Shown here piece by piece: positions 27,895-36,931 of a stretch of DNA of 64,000 nucleotides. The stretch is taken from assembly GCF_009913235.1 (NCBI RefSeq), contig NZ_CP047897.1, positions 372,001 through 436,000 of the forward strand, given 5' to 3'. The translations under genes were made by a program, and so were the position numbers. The stretch is from Nibribacter ruber (GTDB lineage Bacteria; Bacteroidota; Bacteroidia; Cytophagales; Hymenobacteraceae). The notes under the pieces were generated by a model that was given only the letters and a program-made list of their open reading frames with translations, had not been told where the DNA came from and did no database searches. Every line of letters begins with the position of its first letter. Positions within the stretch are counted from its first letter, which is position 1.

Positions 27895-28344
27895 TTATTC
27901 GTCATTCAAAGAATCAATGCCTTGTTCCTTCAATGAGGCTAATGCTGCTTGCATGGCTTGTACCTGTTCCGGCGGGTGCCCTTGCCAGCCCGTGACTTCA
28001 GCCAGTACTTTGAGGGGATGCGTGGAGCGGTAGGAAAGGGTAGGGTTGCCGGGGAATTTCCGGTCGGTGAGGTCGGGGTCGTTTTCTATGGGGCCAGTGG
28101 GTTCCACCAGGTAGATTCGTTGAGGTCCTTCGCCCAAGGCCAATTCTGCTCCCCAGATGGCGGCGTCCAGGGTCCCCGAAAGAAAGATGTACTTAGCCTG
28201 TTTCCTTTGGCCGAAGTTGGAGGCATAGCCCGCTTCTATCAGGTGGCCTGGCTGCAAATCTGCCTTGGTGCCATGAAAATAAGTCTGCGCGAAAGGTGTG
28301 GGGCCCGGGGAAGAAGGCACCTTGCCTGGCTGGGTAGTTTCCAT
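27895..28344 (-). CDS. arr: Rifamycin ADP-ribosyltransferase (Arr)
   Basis: A 149-residue Arr enzyme, which transfers ADP-ribose from NAD to rifamycins and inactivates them. The sequence matches the family almost from end to end: YFHGTKADL, SNFGQRKQAKYIFLSGTLDAA, IWGAELALGEGP, IYLVEPTGPIENDPDLTD, KFPGNPTLSYRS and GWQGHPPEQV. The His-Gly near residue 24 and the Tyr and Asp residues of these motifs form the NAD/rifamycin site. Length is typical (about 140). It is chromosomal, flanked by unrelated single genes, with no mobile element visible. Resistance is expected from the family but not demonstrated here. Confidence 0.93.
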   Translation of the reverse strand: METTQPGKVPSSPGPTPFAQTYFHGTKADLQPGHLIEAGYASNFGQRKQAKYIFLSGTLDAAIWGAELALGEGPQRIYLVEPTGPIENDPDLTDRKFPGNPTLSYRSTHPLKVLAEVTGWQGHPPEQVQAMQAALASLKEQGIDSLNDE

Positions 28345-28453
28345 GGGTGAAACGTAAGAAAAGATTGACTGAAAACTAAACGAAAATGGTAACGGTTTGC
28401 AAGCTCACAAGATAAGCCCCTTAGTTGAAAACGGATGAGGGTGAGACCTTGTT

Positions 28454-29305
28454 TTAGTCCTTCCTGGAGAAAACCGTGGCCCCCACGCTGGCGCAGATGA
28501 CGCAGAAAATGGAAAGCCATTGCGTGAGACTCAGGTATTCCTGCAAAAATAGCAAACCAGACAAAGCCGCGAAGGCTGGGTGCAGGCTCATGAGAATGCT
28601 GAAATTCTTACTGGACAATTGACGCAGAGCCCCCATGTCTAAGGTAAACGGAATAGCACTGGTCAAAAGCGCGACTGCAATGCCAATCAAAACCAGTTCT
28701 CCATTCAAGGCTGCCAAGCCACCGCTGGCCATGCCAATGGGAACCACCAGCAAAGTAGCCCACAACATGCCCACCACCACGGCATCGCCGCCTTTCATGA
28801 CCAATGACACTTTTCTACCCATGATAATGTAGCCCGCCCACAAGGCACCCGCCAGCGCTGCCAGCAGCACGCCCACCGGGTCAATGGCGCTGGTGTTCCA
28901 GGGAGCAATGAGCGCCATGGCCGTCGCGGCCAGAGCCACCCAGACTAAGTCCAGCAATTTCCGGGAGCCCAGCAAGGCCAGCACCAGTGGCCCTATAAAC
29001 TCAATGGTCACGCCCAGACCCAGCGGTATGCGCTTGATGGCAATGTAAAATACCAGATTCATAGAGCCAAGGCACAGGCCGTACCCCAGCGTGTACAACC
29101 ACTGTTTCTTGGTGAGGGTAAAAAGGTTTGTCCTGAAAAAGAGTAGCAGAATGACCGCCGAAAAGCCAATGCGCAACGCCGCCGTTCCGCTGGCCCCAAT
29201 GACGGGGAATAAGTGCTTGGCCAACGAGGCCCCGCCCTGCACGCAGACCATGGACAATAGCACCGCCGGAATGGCAGGAAGAACAAATTTTTTGAGGGGA
29301 AGCAC
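28454..29305 (-). CDS. RhtA-like EamA-family exporter
   Basis: A 283-residue drug/metabolite transporter with about ten membrane helices in two EamA halves. It is closest to RhtA/YddG-type proteins: GASGTAALRIGFSAVILL, IPLGLGVTIEFIGPLVLAL and LSSKNFSILMSLHPAFAALSG are typical segments. E. coli RhtA exports threonine and homoserine; here the substrate is only inferred. Located between arr and a DUF1963-like gene, all on the minus strand but with spacers large enough for separate promoters. Confidence 0.88.
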   Translation of the reverse strand: MLPLKKFVLPAIPAVLLSMVCVQGGASLAKHLFPVIGASGTAALRIGFSAVILLLFFRTNLFTLTKKQWLYTLGYGLCLGSMNLVFYIAIKRIPLGLGVTIEFIGPLVLALLGSRKLLDLVWVALAATAMALIAPWNTSAIDPVGVLLAALAGALWAGYIIMGRKVSLVMKGGDAVVVGMLWATLLVVPIGMASGGLAALNGELVLIGIAVALLTSAIPFTLDMGALRQLSSKNFSILMSLHPAFAALSGLLFLQEYLSLTQWLSIFCVICASVGATVFSRKD

Positions 29306-29406
29306 TTTATGGTAGGGATAAGCTAAAAGCAGTCTTACCCTGTAAAGCTGGCTAAAACTTTAAAGAATGTCAAAGCAGAAGTTGGTGCTGTTTGCCTTTT
29401 TAAAGA

Positions 29407-29438
29407 AGCCTTGAAATGAGTGTAGTCGTTTCAAGGCT
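29407..29438 (-). terminator. Hairpin fused to palindrome copy 10
   Basis: The stem AGCCTTGAAA pairs with TTTCAAGGCT around a 12-nt loop. On the minus strand it lies downstream of the DUF1963-like gene. Its right arm is part of the palindrome copy. Confidence 0.55.
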
Positions 29439-29464
29439 GTTTTGGAGAAAGGAAGCTAAAAACG
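29427..29464. repeat. 38-bp palindromic repeat, diverged copy 10
   Basis: Reads CGTTTCAAGGCTGTTTT on the left and ends GAAGCTAAAAACG. The left arm has been changed so that it pairs with an upstream sequence to make a different hairpin. Confidence 0.65.
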
Positions 29465-29558
29465 GGAACGAAAAGAAAAATATATTCATACGTTTAGTGC
29501 ATGAGGCGTGCAAGAACATCATCCTTATAATAGCCTATGCGCCTTGTACACCGTTTTT

Positions 29559-30218
29559 CTATGTACTTTGAATGAAATAGCACGCTATTCTTGAGTTTGG
29601 CTCAAAAAATACCTTGAGAGCGCCATCACACCAAAAATTCATCTCATTGAATATGCCCTCATAGTAGTCGCTTTCACCTTTGAAGTTTTTGGCCATGGTC
29701 TTTACATGACCGTTGCTCATGAGTTGGCATACGAACTTCATTTTCTTGTTAGTCTTTGGGCATATCGGGTAATCTTCTGCTTGAATCCAGTGAGGTTTCC
29801 CAGCAAGTCCAATTATTTCAAATTCATTGTCATCATCTACGCCTTTGAAAGGCTTTAAATAACAACGCAATGACTTATAGGTAACGGTGGAATCCTTGTC
29901 CAATTCATCGTATGCCGTGGTGATTTCAGATGTGTTTAGCGGATATATCAGCTTAGGCTCTTTCGGATTCTCATAGTCCAGAAAGATGTAATCAAAGTCG
30001 AGGAAGATAGGGCAGATTAAGTGGAGCTTAAATGGAAGCCAATCAAAAATTTTGTCCTGGTTGTCAATGTAACCTAAATACTGAAAGCCTCCCTTGAACT
30101 CATTTGATGGTACCTTAAAATCATTTGGTATTTCCCCTCCTAATTGATGAGGACCACCAATATCTTCCACAAATTCAAGCTGTGATTGTATGTTCATTAT
30201 TCTTTTTAATAGATTCAT
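29559..30218 (-). CDS. DUF1963 (YwqG)-like protein
   Basis: A 219-residue acidic protein, probably of the DUF1963/YwqG type: GGPHQLGGEIPNDF near residue 20 and YPICPKTNKKMKFVCQL near 150 correspond to the family's GG and CP...M.F..Q segments. The function of this family is unknown; members occur beside contact-dependent immunity genes but also singly. The gene is visibly more AT-rich than its neighbours, a sign of possible recent transfer. A second in-frame ATG at 30197 is an alternative start. Confidence in it being a gene is good, in the family moderate. Confidence 0.6.
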   Translation of the reverse strand: MNLLKRIMNIQSQLEFVEDIGGPHQLGGEIPNDFKVPSNEFKGGFQYLGYIDNQDKIFDWLPFKLHLICPIFLDFDYIFLDYENPKEPKLIYPLNTSEITTAYDELDKDSTVTYKSLRCYLKPFKGVDDDNEFEIIGLAGKPHWIQAEDYPICPKTNKKMKFVCQLMSNGHVKTMAKNFKGESDYYEGIFNEMNFWCDGALKVFFEPNSRIACYFIQST

Positions 30219-30385
30219 TTACAGTTTTATAAATGGCTTACAATCAAAGTATAAATTGAGTCCCATGATCCGGTTACTGGGCCATGATAAGAGGCAGACA
30301 TCCGGTTAGCCAAATGCCCTTTAGCGGATAACCAGAACTGGGCGACTGAATATAGGATATAGGGGCCGCATATAAAAAGAAAATC

Positions 30386-30423
30386 CGTTTTTGGGCTGTT
30401 TTCCTAGAAACAGCCCAAAAACG
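30386..30423. repeat. 38-bp palindromic repeat, copy 11
   Basis: Full copy, CGTTTTTGGGCTGTTTT to ACAGCCCAAAAACG, with arms extended by five more paired bases (AAATC/GATTT). Located 26 bp downstream of the mqo stop. Confidence 0.93.
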
Positions 30424-30449
30424 GATTTCATAATGGCAAAAGAAGGATT

Positions 30450-31985
30450 CTACCGCTGCACTAGGTGGCCTTCTTTTAAATCTAGCACCTCGGCGGTATA
30501 GTTGCGTATCTCCTGGCACAGTTGCGGATCTTGGGCCAGAGACATACCGTAAGACGGAATCATCTCTTTAATCTTGGCCTGCCATTCAGGGGTCTTGGTC
30601 TTCTCTGGGAAGCAGGTGTGCAGCAGCTTGACCATGATGGAAACGGCCGTAGACGCCCCCGGCGATGCACCCAACAAGGCCGCAATGGTGCCGTCTTTAG
30701 ACGTCACTACCTCGGTGCCAAATTCCAGTACGCCGCCTTTCTCTTCGTCTTTCTTGATGACCTGCACGCGCTGGCCGGCCACTTCCAGTTCCCAATCCTC
30801 GGCTTTGGCGGTGGGCACGTACTCCCGTAGCGCGGCCACGCGGTCTTCCGGTGATTGTAGCACCTGCCCGATGAGGTATTTGGTCAGGGGAATGTTAGAA
30901 TAGCCGGCGGCCAGCATGGGGCGCAGATTGTCTACGTTAATGGAAAAAGGCAGGTCAAAGAAGGAGCCTTTCTTCAGGAATTTGGTGGTGAACCCGGCAT
31001 ACGGACCAAAGAGCAGCGCCCGCTGGCCGTTGATCATGCGGGTGTCTAAGTGCGGCACGCTCATGGGCGGCGATCCAACGCTGGCTTTCCCGTAGACCTT
31101 GGCACTGTGCTGGGCAATGATTTCTGGATTGGTGCATTTGAGCCATTGGCCGCTTACCGGGAAACCGCCAAATCCTTCGCCTTCTGGAATGCCCGAGGCC
31201 AGGAGCAAGGGCAGGGAGCCGCCGCCTGCCCCAATGAATACAAACTTGGCACGTATGCGCTTCTTTTCGTCCTTGGCCAGGTCTTTCACCCGTATGCGCC
31301 AGCGCTTGTCCTCTGGTTCTTGTTTCTGTTTTAGTTTGGACACCTCGTGGTTCAGGAAGATACTCACGCCGGGCATGGCTTTTAATTCTTTGAGCATGAA
31401 GCGCGTCAAACACCCAAAATTCACGTCAGTGCCGGCTTCCATGCGGGTGGCGGCCAGGGGTTGTTGCGGGTCACGCCCGGCCATGATCAAGGGCATCCAT
31501 TGGGCAAGTTGCTCCTTATCTTCTGAGTACATCATACCCTGGAACAGGGGAGAAGTGGTCATGGCCTCAAACCGCTTGCGCAGGAAGTTGACGTTCTCTG
31601 GGCCCCAGACAAAACTCATGTGGGGCACCTTGTTGATGAAGTCGCGCGGCGGCGATTTGATGATGCCGTTCTTCACCAGAAAGGCCCAGAACTGGCGCGA
31701 CTGCTCAAACCATTCGGCAATGACGTCTGCCTTGGAAATGTCTATGGAACCGTCTGGCCGCTGAGGCGTGTAGTTCAACTCACAGAACGCCGAATGGCCC
31801 GTGCCCGCGTTGTTCCAGGCATCAGAGCTTTCGGCGGCCACCTCGCCCAGACGTTCATATATCTCAATGGTAAGGCCGGGTTCCAGCTGTTTTAACATCA
31901 TGCCCAGGGTGGCACTCATGATGCCTGCCCCAATCAATACCACATCTGGCTCGCTTACCGGTCTGTTCTTCTTGTCTCTAAACAT
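30450..31985 (-). CDS. mqo: Malate:quinone oxidoreductase
   Basis: A 511-residue membrane-associated flavoprotein that oxidises malate to oxaloacetate and passes electrons to quinone. The N-terminal FAD site VVLIGAGIMSATLG is followed by the Mqo signatures EIYERLGEVAAESSDAWNNAGTGHSA and CELNYTP, then GGGSLPLLLASGIPE, GQWLKCTNPEI, and near the end LGASPGASTAVSIM. Length fits the family (about 500). The frame opens with a TTG at 32009, but the ATG at 31985 gives the expected N-terminus. Downstream and upstream spacers each carry a palindrome copy. Confidence 0.95.
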   Translation of the reverse strand: MFRDKKNRPVSEPDVVLIGAGIMSATLGMMLKQLEPGLTIEIYERLGEVAAESSDAWNNAGTGHSAFCELNYTPQRPDGSIDISKADVIAEWFEQSRQFWAFLVKNGIIKSPPRDFINKVPHMSFVWGPENVNFLRKRFEAMTTSPLFQGMMYSEDKEQLAQWMPLIMAGRDPQQPLAATRMEAGTDVNFGCLTRFMLKELKAMPGVSIFLNHEVSKLKQKQEPEDKRWRIRVKDLAKDEKKRIRAKFVFIGAGGGSLPLLLASGIPEGEGFGGFPVSGQWLKCTNPEIIAQHSAKVYGKASVGSPPMSVPHLDTRMINGQRALLFGPYAGFTTKFLKKGSFFDLPFSINVDNLRPMLAAGYSNIPLTKYLIGQVLQSPEDRVAALREYVPTAKAEDWELEVAGQRVQVIKKDEEKGGVLEFGTEVVTSKDGTIAALLGASPGASTAVSIMVKLLHTCFPEKTKTPEWQAKIKEMIPSYGMSLAQDPQLCQEIRNYTAEVLDLKEGHLVQR

Positions 31986-32064
31986 AGTCTCTTGTATAGC
32001 TCCCTCCAAATACGAGGAAACCAGTAGAAAGTGTTTTGAGACAGAATGGCCAATGCAAAAAAGC

Positions 32065-32102
32065 CGTTTTTAGGCTGTTTTCTGGAAAAGTGGCCAAAAA
32101 CG
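32065..32102. repeat. 38-bp palindromic repeat, copy 12
   Basis: Full copy starting CGTTTTTAGGCTGTTTT and ending TGGCCAAAAACG, between the mqo start and the addA-like stop. Confidence 0.92.
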
Positions 32103-32123
32103 GTTTGAATCCGCTCGTTACCT

Positions 32124-35100
32124 CTATTCTACCACTTCGCCTACATACTCCCATTCCTCCACGCGCTCTTCTTCAAAGTAATACACCACGCAGGTGATTT
32201 TGCTGAAGACCAGTTCCAGGAACAGGGCGGCATACGAATTTAGGTTGTCACGGTATTCTTCTTTGGCCGGCGGCAGTTTGTAGTCTATGAGCGTCACCTC
32301 GCCTTTTTCTCCGAACACGATGCGATCTGGTTTGTAACGGTTGGTGCGCACGTCCAGCACTTCGCGCTCGTTTTCCACGCTCATGCTCCGGCTAAAGTAG
32401 CGTTGCATCTGCGGGTGGTGAAGGACGTGGTCTACCATCTGGGTGAGGGTAGGAAGCTCACGCTGCGAAATGATGCCTTGGCGTACCAATTGTCTCAGGG
32501 CTTTGGGGGCTTCATCTGCGTAGGAAATCAAAGCCAGGGCGTAATGGAGTTTGCGGTTCCAGCGGCGGTGTTCCTGCTGGGTCTCAAAATCAAATACGTT
32601 GTTGGCGTGCTGTTTCAGTTTCAGGTTCTGGGCCCAGTCTGCTGAGGTGAACTTGTCCAGCACGTACACGTCTTCAGAGATAGAAGCATGATGCACGGCC
32701 TGTTGGCTTCCTCTGGCCAGTTGGTAGCAATAGTGGCCTTCCTGCCAGAGCTCCTTACTTTCCAAAAACTTATGCAGCCAAAAGCTTACGTTCTTCTGGT
32801 AACTGGCCTTCTTGAAATCCTGCGCCTTGGCAATGAGATACAAGCGGTCCACGGGGCGGGTAAGGGCCACGTAGAGCATGTTCAGGTTTTCAATGAACGT
32901 CTTTTCCAGTTTCTGGGCGTATTGTTCCTGCAAGGCGGTTTGTTCCAGCTTTTTATTGAGCGTGACCACGGCGGTGCGTAGTTTGCCGCCCGGGGCCACG
33001 CTCTTTGGCAGCGTGCCCCAAAGCAATGACGAGGTCTGCGGTTCCAGGCTCCAGTCACAGAAAGGCACAATCACTACAGGGTAATCCAACCCTTTGGCCT
33101 TATGAATGCTGGTAATGGTGATGGCGTCACGGTCTTTGGGTGTATTGATGCTCAGGTGCTCCTTGTGCAGGTCCCAGTATTCCAGGAAGTTGTTGAGGTT
33201 GTTGCTGTTCTTAAGCGTGTATTCCAGCACCAGGTCCAGGAACCGGAACAGGTACTCGCACTCGTTGTTCTTGCCCAGCAGGTCAAATACTCTTATCAGC
33301 TTCTCCGTCAGTTCATAGATGGACAGGTTGCCCGCGTCCCGGTAGGCAATGTCAAAGCCCTGTTCCTGTAGATACTGGAAGAACGGGTCAATGCTGGGGT
33401 GCGTGGCCAGCCAGGCAATCTTGTTGGTGGTCAGGTTGTCTGGCAACTGCTGATGCACCACCTTGTAAACCAAATAAAGCGCCTGAGACCGCGCCAGGCT
33501 ATTACCCGGCTGGTTCAAGAGCCTGAAGAACGCGATTATCAGGTTAATGACCTCGGCAAACTGTAAGGAAAGCGAATCCTGCGAGATGATGTCGTATTTC
33601 TTCTGCTTCAGGAAGTTAGCCACCAGTTTGCTGTTGCGGTTGGTGCGGCTTAAAATGGCAATGTCGCGGGGCGCGTAGCCGTCTGCCTGGGCTTGTTGTA
33701 CCATCTGTAGCACCAATTGCAACGTACTTTCCTGGTAGGTAAGCAAATCATCTGCGGCATAGCCTTCATAGATGTCTTCGGTCTGGGCGCAGGCGTCCAG
33801 GTCATAGCGCAAGGGGTGAGCGTCATCCTTGGTGAAGAGCACCTGCAAATGCGCCTGCCCCGTGGCTTTCCCTTCCGGAGACTTCTGCGCGAAATGCTCG
33901 TCATAGATGGCCTGCAACAAAGGGAACTGGGGGTTAGCCAAACTCACAAACCGGAACAGCTCATTGTTGAACGTGATGATTTCTGGGGCGCTTCGGTAAT
34001 TGGTGTTGAGGAGTTCTGGCTTGAGCGTCCAGCGCAGGGTGTCATAGCGCGGAGCCACGTTCTCCTCAAACCGTGAGTTTTGGTACAGATGGTGGGTTTG
34101 GTTGCGGTGCAGGTGCAGGATCTGTTCCATTTCGCCGCCGCGCCAGCCGTAAATGGCCTGTTTGGCATCGCCTACCACCATGTTAAAGCCACCGCCACTC
34201 AAGGCATTCTCCACCAAGGGCAAAAGATTGTTCCATTGCAACACAGACGTGTCCTGGAACTCGTCAATCAAGATATGCTGGTACCGTTCGCCCAAGCGTT
34301 CATAAATAAAAGGAATAGGCTCCTGCAAGACAATCTCTGTGATGCGTTTGTTGAACTCAGAAATGTGCACCAGGTTCTTATCCAGCTTTATTTCCTGAAT
34401 GCAACGCTCCAGCTCGCTCAGCACACTCAGCTTGTACAGGTGCGGCAGCATGGCGGAGATGAGGATGTGGTTCTGGGTCTCGCGCTCTTTCAACTCTTCT
34501 ATGGCGCGGTAGTGCTGGGCCAGTTGGTCTTTGATCTGGTCCAGAGCCACCTTGGCGCCGGTACTGGCTTTGGCGCTGGCCCATTTGTCATCATTGACTG
34601 TTTTGGCCGCGTTGCTGTTGGCAATGGTAATGTCAAAGCCGCTGTTCCATTTCCTGAAGTAGGAGTAGATGCCATTCTTGCCATATGACATTTCCTCGGG
34701 CATGATGCCGTGCCGGTCAATCAGGTCTGCGGCCTCCTGCGCTATGGCCTGAATTTCTTTCTCAACGGTTACCTTTTGGGTGTATAGCTCGATCCGTATC
34801 TTCTTGAATTCCTGAAGGGTAAGCTGTCCTATGTCAAGTAAGTGTTCATAGGTTTGCTCGTTCAACAGATGACGCGCGAAGTCAGCGAGCTCCTCGGGCA
34901 GTACATTCCAACTTTTGCCTTCTTCGGCCTTCTCAAGGGCGTACTGTTGCAGGGTCTCGGCGAGCAGTTTGTTTTCTTCCTGGGTGTTCACCTTGTTCAA
35001 TAACAGGCTCACGGCGGTGCTGAGAAGGGTTTGCGCGTCCATGTCCACCTCAAAATTGTGCGGAAGTTTAAGCTCTGTGGTAAAGGCACTCACCACCCGG

Positions 35101-35489
35101 TTTACAAAGGAGTCAATGGTACTCACCGCAAACTCTGAGTAATGGAAGAGCAAATGGTCAAACACCCGCGCCGCCCGGCCGCGCAAGGCTTCTTCGGTTA
35201 AATGGGGTTGCGCATACTCTGCCTTAATCTCTTTTAATATGTCAAATAGGAGTGCATTGCTTTTGGCTTTGTCCTTCTCAGCAAGGGTAATCTCATTGAA
35301 GCCGCGCAGGGCACCCAAGATGCGATCTTTCATTTCCTGGGCCGCGTCATTGGTGAACGTAATGGCCAGGATGTTTTTGTAATAAGAGACGTCCTCACTC
35401 TGCAGGGCCAGTTTGAGGTATTCCTTTGTCAACTGGTACGTTTTGCCAGAACCAGCCGAGGAAGAGTATATTTTAAAGGAAGTAACCAC
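32124..35489 (-). CDS. addA: AddA/RecB-like UvrD-family helicase-nuclease
   Basis: A 1121-residue SF1 helicase of the AddA/RecB type. Walker A SSAGSGKTYQLTKEYL is at the N-terminus and the Ia motif is LAITFTNDAAQEMKDRI. Walker B is ILIDEFQDTSVLQW (near 410), then VVGDAKQAIYGWRGGE. Motif V/VI segments are ITSIHKAKGLDYPVVIVPF and LNMLYVALTRPVDRLYL. A C-terminal PD-(D/E)XK nuclease reads KPDRIVF ... VTLIDYKLPP. It should pair with the AddB-like protein at 23934-26849 for double-strand-break resection. The two are not adjacent, unlike in most genomes. Confidence 0.92.
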   Translation of the reverse strand: MVTSFKIYSSSAGSGKTYQLTKEYLKLALQSEDVSYYKNILAITFTNDAAQEMKDRILGALRGFNEITLAEKDKAKSNALLFDILKEIKAEYAQPHLTEEALRGRAARVFDHLLFHYSEFAVSTIDSFVNRVVSAFTTELKLPHNFEVDMDAQTLLSTAVSLLLNKVNTQEENKLLAETLQQYALEKAEEGKSWNVLPEELADFARHLLNEQTYEHLLDIGQLTLQEFKKIRIELYTQKVTVEKEIQAIAQEAADLIDRHGIMPEEMSYGKNGIYSYFRKWNSGFDITIANSNAAKTVNDDKWASAKASTGAKVALDQIKDQLAQHYRAIEELKERETQNHILISAMLPHLYKLSVLSELERCIQEIKLDKNLVHISEFNKRITEIVLQEPIPFIYERLGERYQHILIDEFQDTSVLQWNNLLPLVENALSGGGFNMVVGDAKQAIYGWRGGEMEQILHLHRNQTHHLYQNSRFEENVAPRYDTLRWTLKPELLNTNYRSAPEIITFNNELFRFVSLANPQFPLLQAIYDEHFAQKSPEGKATGQAHLQVLFTKDDAHPLRYDLDACAQTEDIYEGYAADDLLTYQESTLQLVLQMVQQAQADGYAPRDIAILSRTNRNSKLVANFLKQKKYDIISQDSLSLQFAEVINLIIAFFRLLNQPGNSLARSQALYLVYKVVHQQLPDNLTTNKIAWLATHPSIDPFFQYLQEQGFDIAYRDAGNLSIYELTEKLIRVFDLLGKNNECEYLFRFLDLVLEYTLKNSNNLNNFLEYWDLHKEHLSINTPKDRDAITITSIHKAKGLDYPVVIVPFCDWSLEPQTSSLLWGTLPKSVAPGGKLRTAVVTLNKKLEQTALQEQYAQKLEKTFIENLNMLYVALTRPVDRLYLIAKAQDFKKASYQKNVSFWLHKFLESKELWQEGHYCYQLARGSQQAVHHASISEDVYVLDKFTSADWAQNLKLKQHANNVFDFETQQEHRRWNRKLHYALALISYADEAPKALRQLVRQGIISQRELPTLTQMVDHVLHHPQMQRYFSRSMSVENEREVLDVRTNRYKPDRIVFGEKGEVTLIDYKLPPAKEEYRDNLNSYAALFLELVFSKITCVVYYFEEERVEEWEYVGEVVE

Positions 35490-35951
35490 TTTTATAATTG
35501 GGAATTAAGAATTAGGAATTGAAGGAACAGGATCATCGAAATCAACCAACGACCAGCAATTGACAATCAACAATTAGCAATAGAAGTGATTCGTTCAAAA
35601 ATCGTTTTTGGGGTGTTTTAGCGAAAATAGGCAAAAAACGGCAATGGGCGGGCCGGTTATTTGTAAATGCCTGAACGAAAGCGGGGTAGGGGAGGGGTAT
35701 AGAAAAAGGCCAGGTGGTGAGAAGCCTAAGCTTTTCTACCCCTGACCTTTGCCATGGCCTGGAATGGCCATGCACCATTCCTTCTAAATGCAGCTGCAGT
35801 GACCAGCTAAATCCAATGAGTACAATAGGACATGGATTATTAGAAGGGAAATTAACACATCATTTAGTGGAACGGCGAAAAGAGAAGTGTTCTGTCATCT
35901 TTCATGTTTTACAGCTTGCCAGCTAGTGGAGTACCACCATCAAGAGGTTTT
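35490..35951. other. 462-bp intergenic region
   Basis: Between the addA-like start and the stop of the next minus-strand gene. It holds AT-rich low-complexity DNA (AATTAAGAATTAGGAATT), a copy of the AATTGCTGATTG-type short repeat at about 35545-35580 and palindrome copy 13. I see no convincing gene. Confidence 0.6.
35603..35640. repeat. 38-bp palindromic repeat, copy 13
   Basis: Copy starting CGTTTTTGGGGTG and ending AGGCAAAAAACG, centre AGCG; moderately diverged. Confidence 0.85.
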
Positions 35952-36473
35952 TCATACGGCTTTTCTTAAGGTCTCTGCGGTCACTCCAAATTCTGAGTGG
36001 CAGAGGTTAACTACAATCCTGGCCAATTGCTTGGTGAGTTTGCAGCTCAGAAAGGTTTGCTTTTCAATAGGATGCAGCTCGGCAGAGTCCACTACCAGAA
36101 AATCGTTGAGTTCAATGAGCTCGTCAAAAGAATTCCGGAGTCTGGATACGGAGCGGTCATAGTTGGGGTCATCGTCCAGTGACATGACTTCGCCAATCAC
36201 GTAGCTGTACCGCAGGCGCGCCTCCATGATGTAGCGGCACAGGCGGCTGATGTTGCCCGGCTCCAGGTCTGAGACCAAGGCCAGAAACAGTTGCTTCTTA
36301 TGAGAGAAATCGTCCTCAAAAGAGCCAGAGGCAGTAAAGGGTTGGGTTTTTAGGTGGCACCCCTGCACCATTTTGTCTCGCAGTATCTGCGAATACGCCT
36401 TGAAGGCTAAAGATCCGTATGCTATAAGATGGACCTCTCTGCCATTCTTAGAGATAGAAGTGAAGTGGAACAT
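35952..36473 (-). CDS. Hypothetical protein, 173 residues
   Basis: I do not recognise this protein. It has no signal peptide or membrane segment, a mixed charged composition and two predicted helical stretches (ISRLCRYIMEARLRYSYVIGEVM and FDELIELNDFLVV). Codon use looks like that of neighbouring genes, and the frame is long with no competing frame, so it is probably real. It stands alone upstream of a long gap before the DEAD-box helicase. No functional hint. Confidence 0.6.
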   Translation of the reverse strand: MFHFTSISKNGREVHLIAYGSLAFKAYSQILRDKMVQGCHLKTQPFTASGSFEDDFSHKKQLFLALVSDLEPGNISRLCRYIMEARLRYSYVIGEVMSLDDDPNYDRSVSRLRNSFDELIELNDFLVVDSAELHPIEKQTFLSCKLTKQLARIVVNLCHSEFGVTAETLRKAV

Positions 36474-36931
36474 TTGTCCATTGAAAACTGGTGGCTACTG
36501 CTGCTCTAAAAACAGCCTCAGGCAGGTCAACTCTTTACGCAGAAGCAAAACAATGGGGAGAGGTTGTTTGCTGTGGAATGCCTCTAGGGGTATGTATAGA
36601 TACGATTTTAAAAATCAGTAGTCAAGTTTATTCTATAAAAATCTTGAAAATATACCATGATATTTTTGTTTTCTTGAATATGTATAAAAATGTTCGGTAC
36701 AGGCTTGCCTCTATCCTACCAAGTCCCTGAATAGAAGTATATTAGGAACTGGCTATTTTTTTACGTACCTTTGCCCCACAATACACGCCGAGACTCCGTT
36801 TGGTCTCATTTTTTGGCAGAACGCACTTCTCAAGCACTCCTCTATGCGGTTTCTCCGCAACGAAATCTTGATAAATGACGAATACCCTAGGGCAGGTGTA
36901 TTGTCTTTATATATCACACTATCAATAATTA
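36474..36931. other. 458-bp region with long leader of the helicase gene
   Basis: The first 290 bp contain no recognisable gene. A TACCTTTG promoter box lies at 36766-36773, so about 150 nt of mRNA leader would precede the helicase. In the leader, small hairpins are visible: GAGAC/GTCTC at 36790-36807 followed by ATTTTTT, and TGCGG/CCGCA near 36845-36860. Confidence 0.5.
36766..36773 (+). promoter_or_regulatory. TACCTTTG promoter box for DEAD-box helicase
   Basis: Exact match to TAnnTTTG, about 160 bp upstream of the ATG. No clear upstream TTG at the right distance. Confidence 0.45.

Noticed and set aside
31099-31764. 221-codon plus-strand frame opposite mqo
   Set aside because: It lies entirely antisense to the clear mqo gene and has no recognisable motif.
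34080-34688. 202-codon plus-strand frame opposite the addA-like gene
   Set aside because: Antisense shadow, no family match, no start context.
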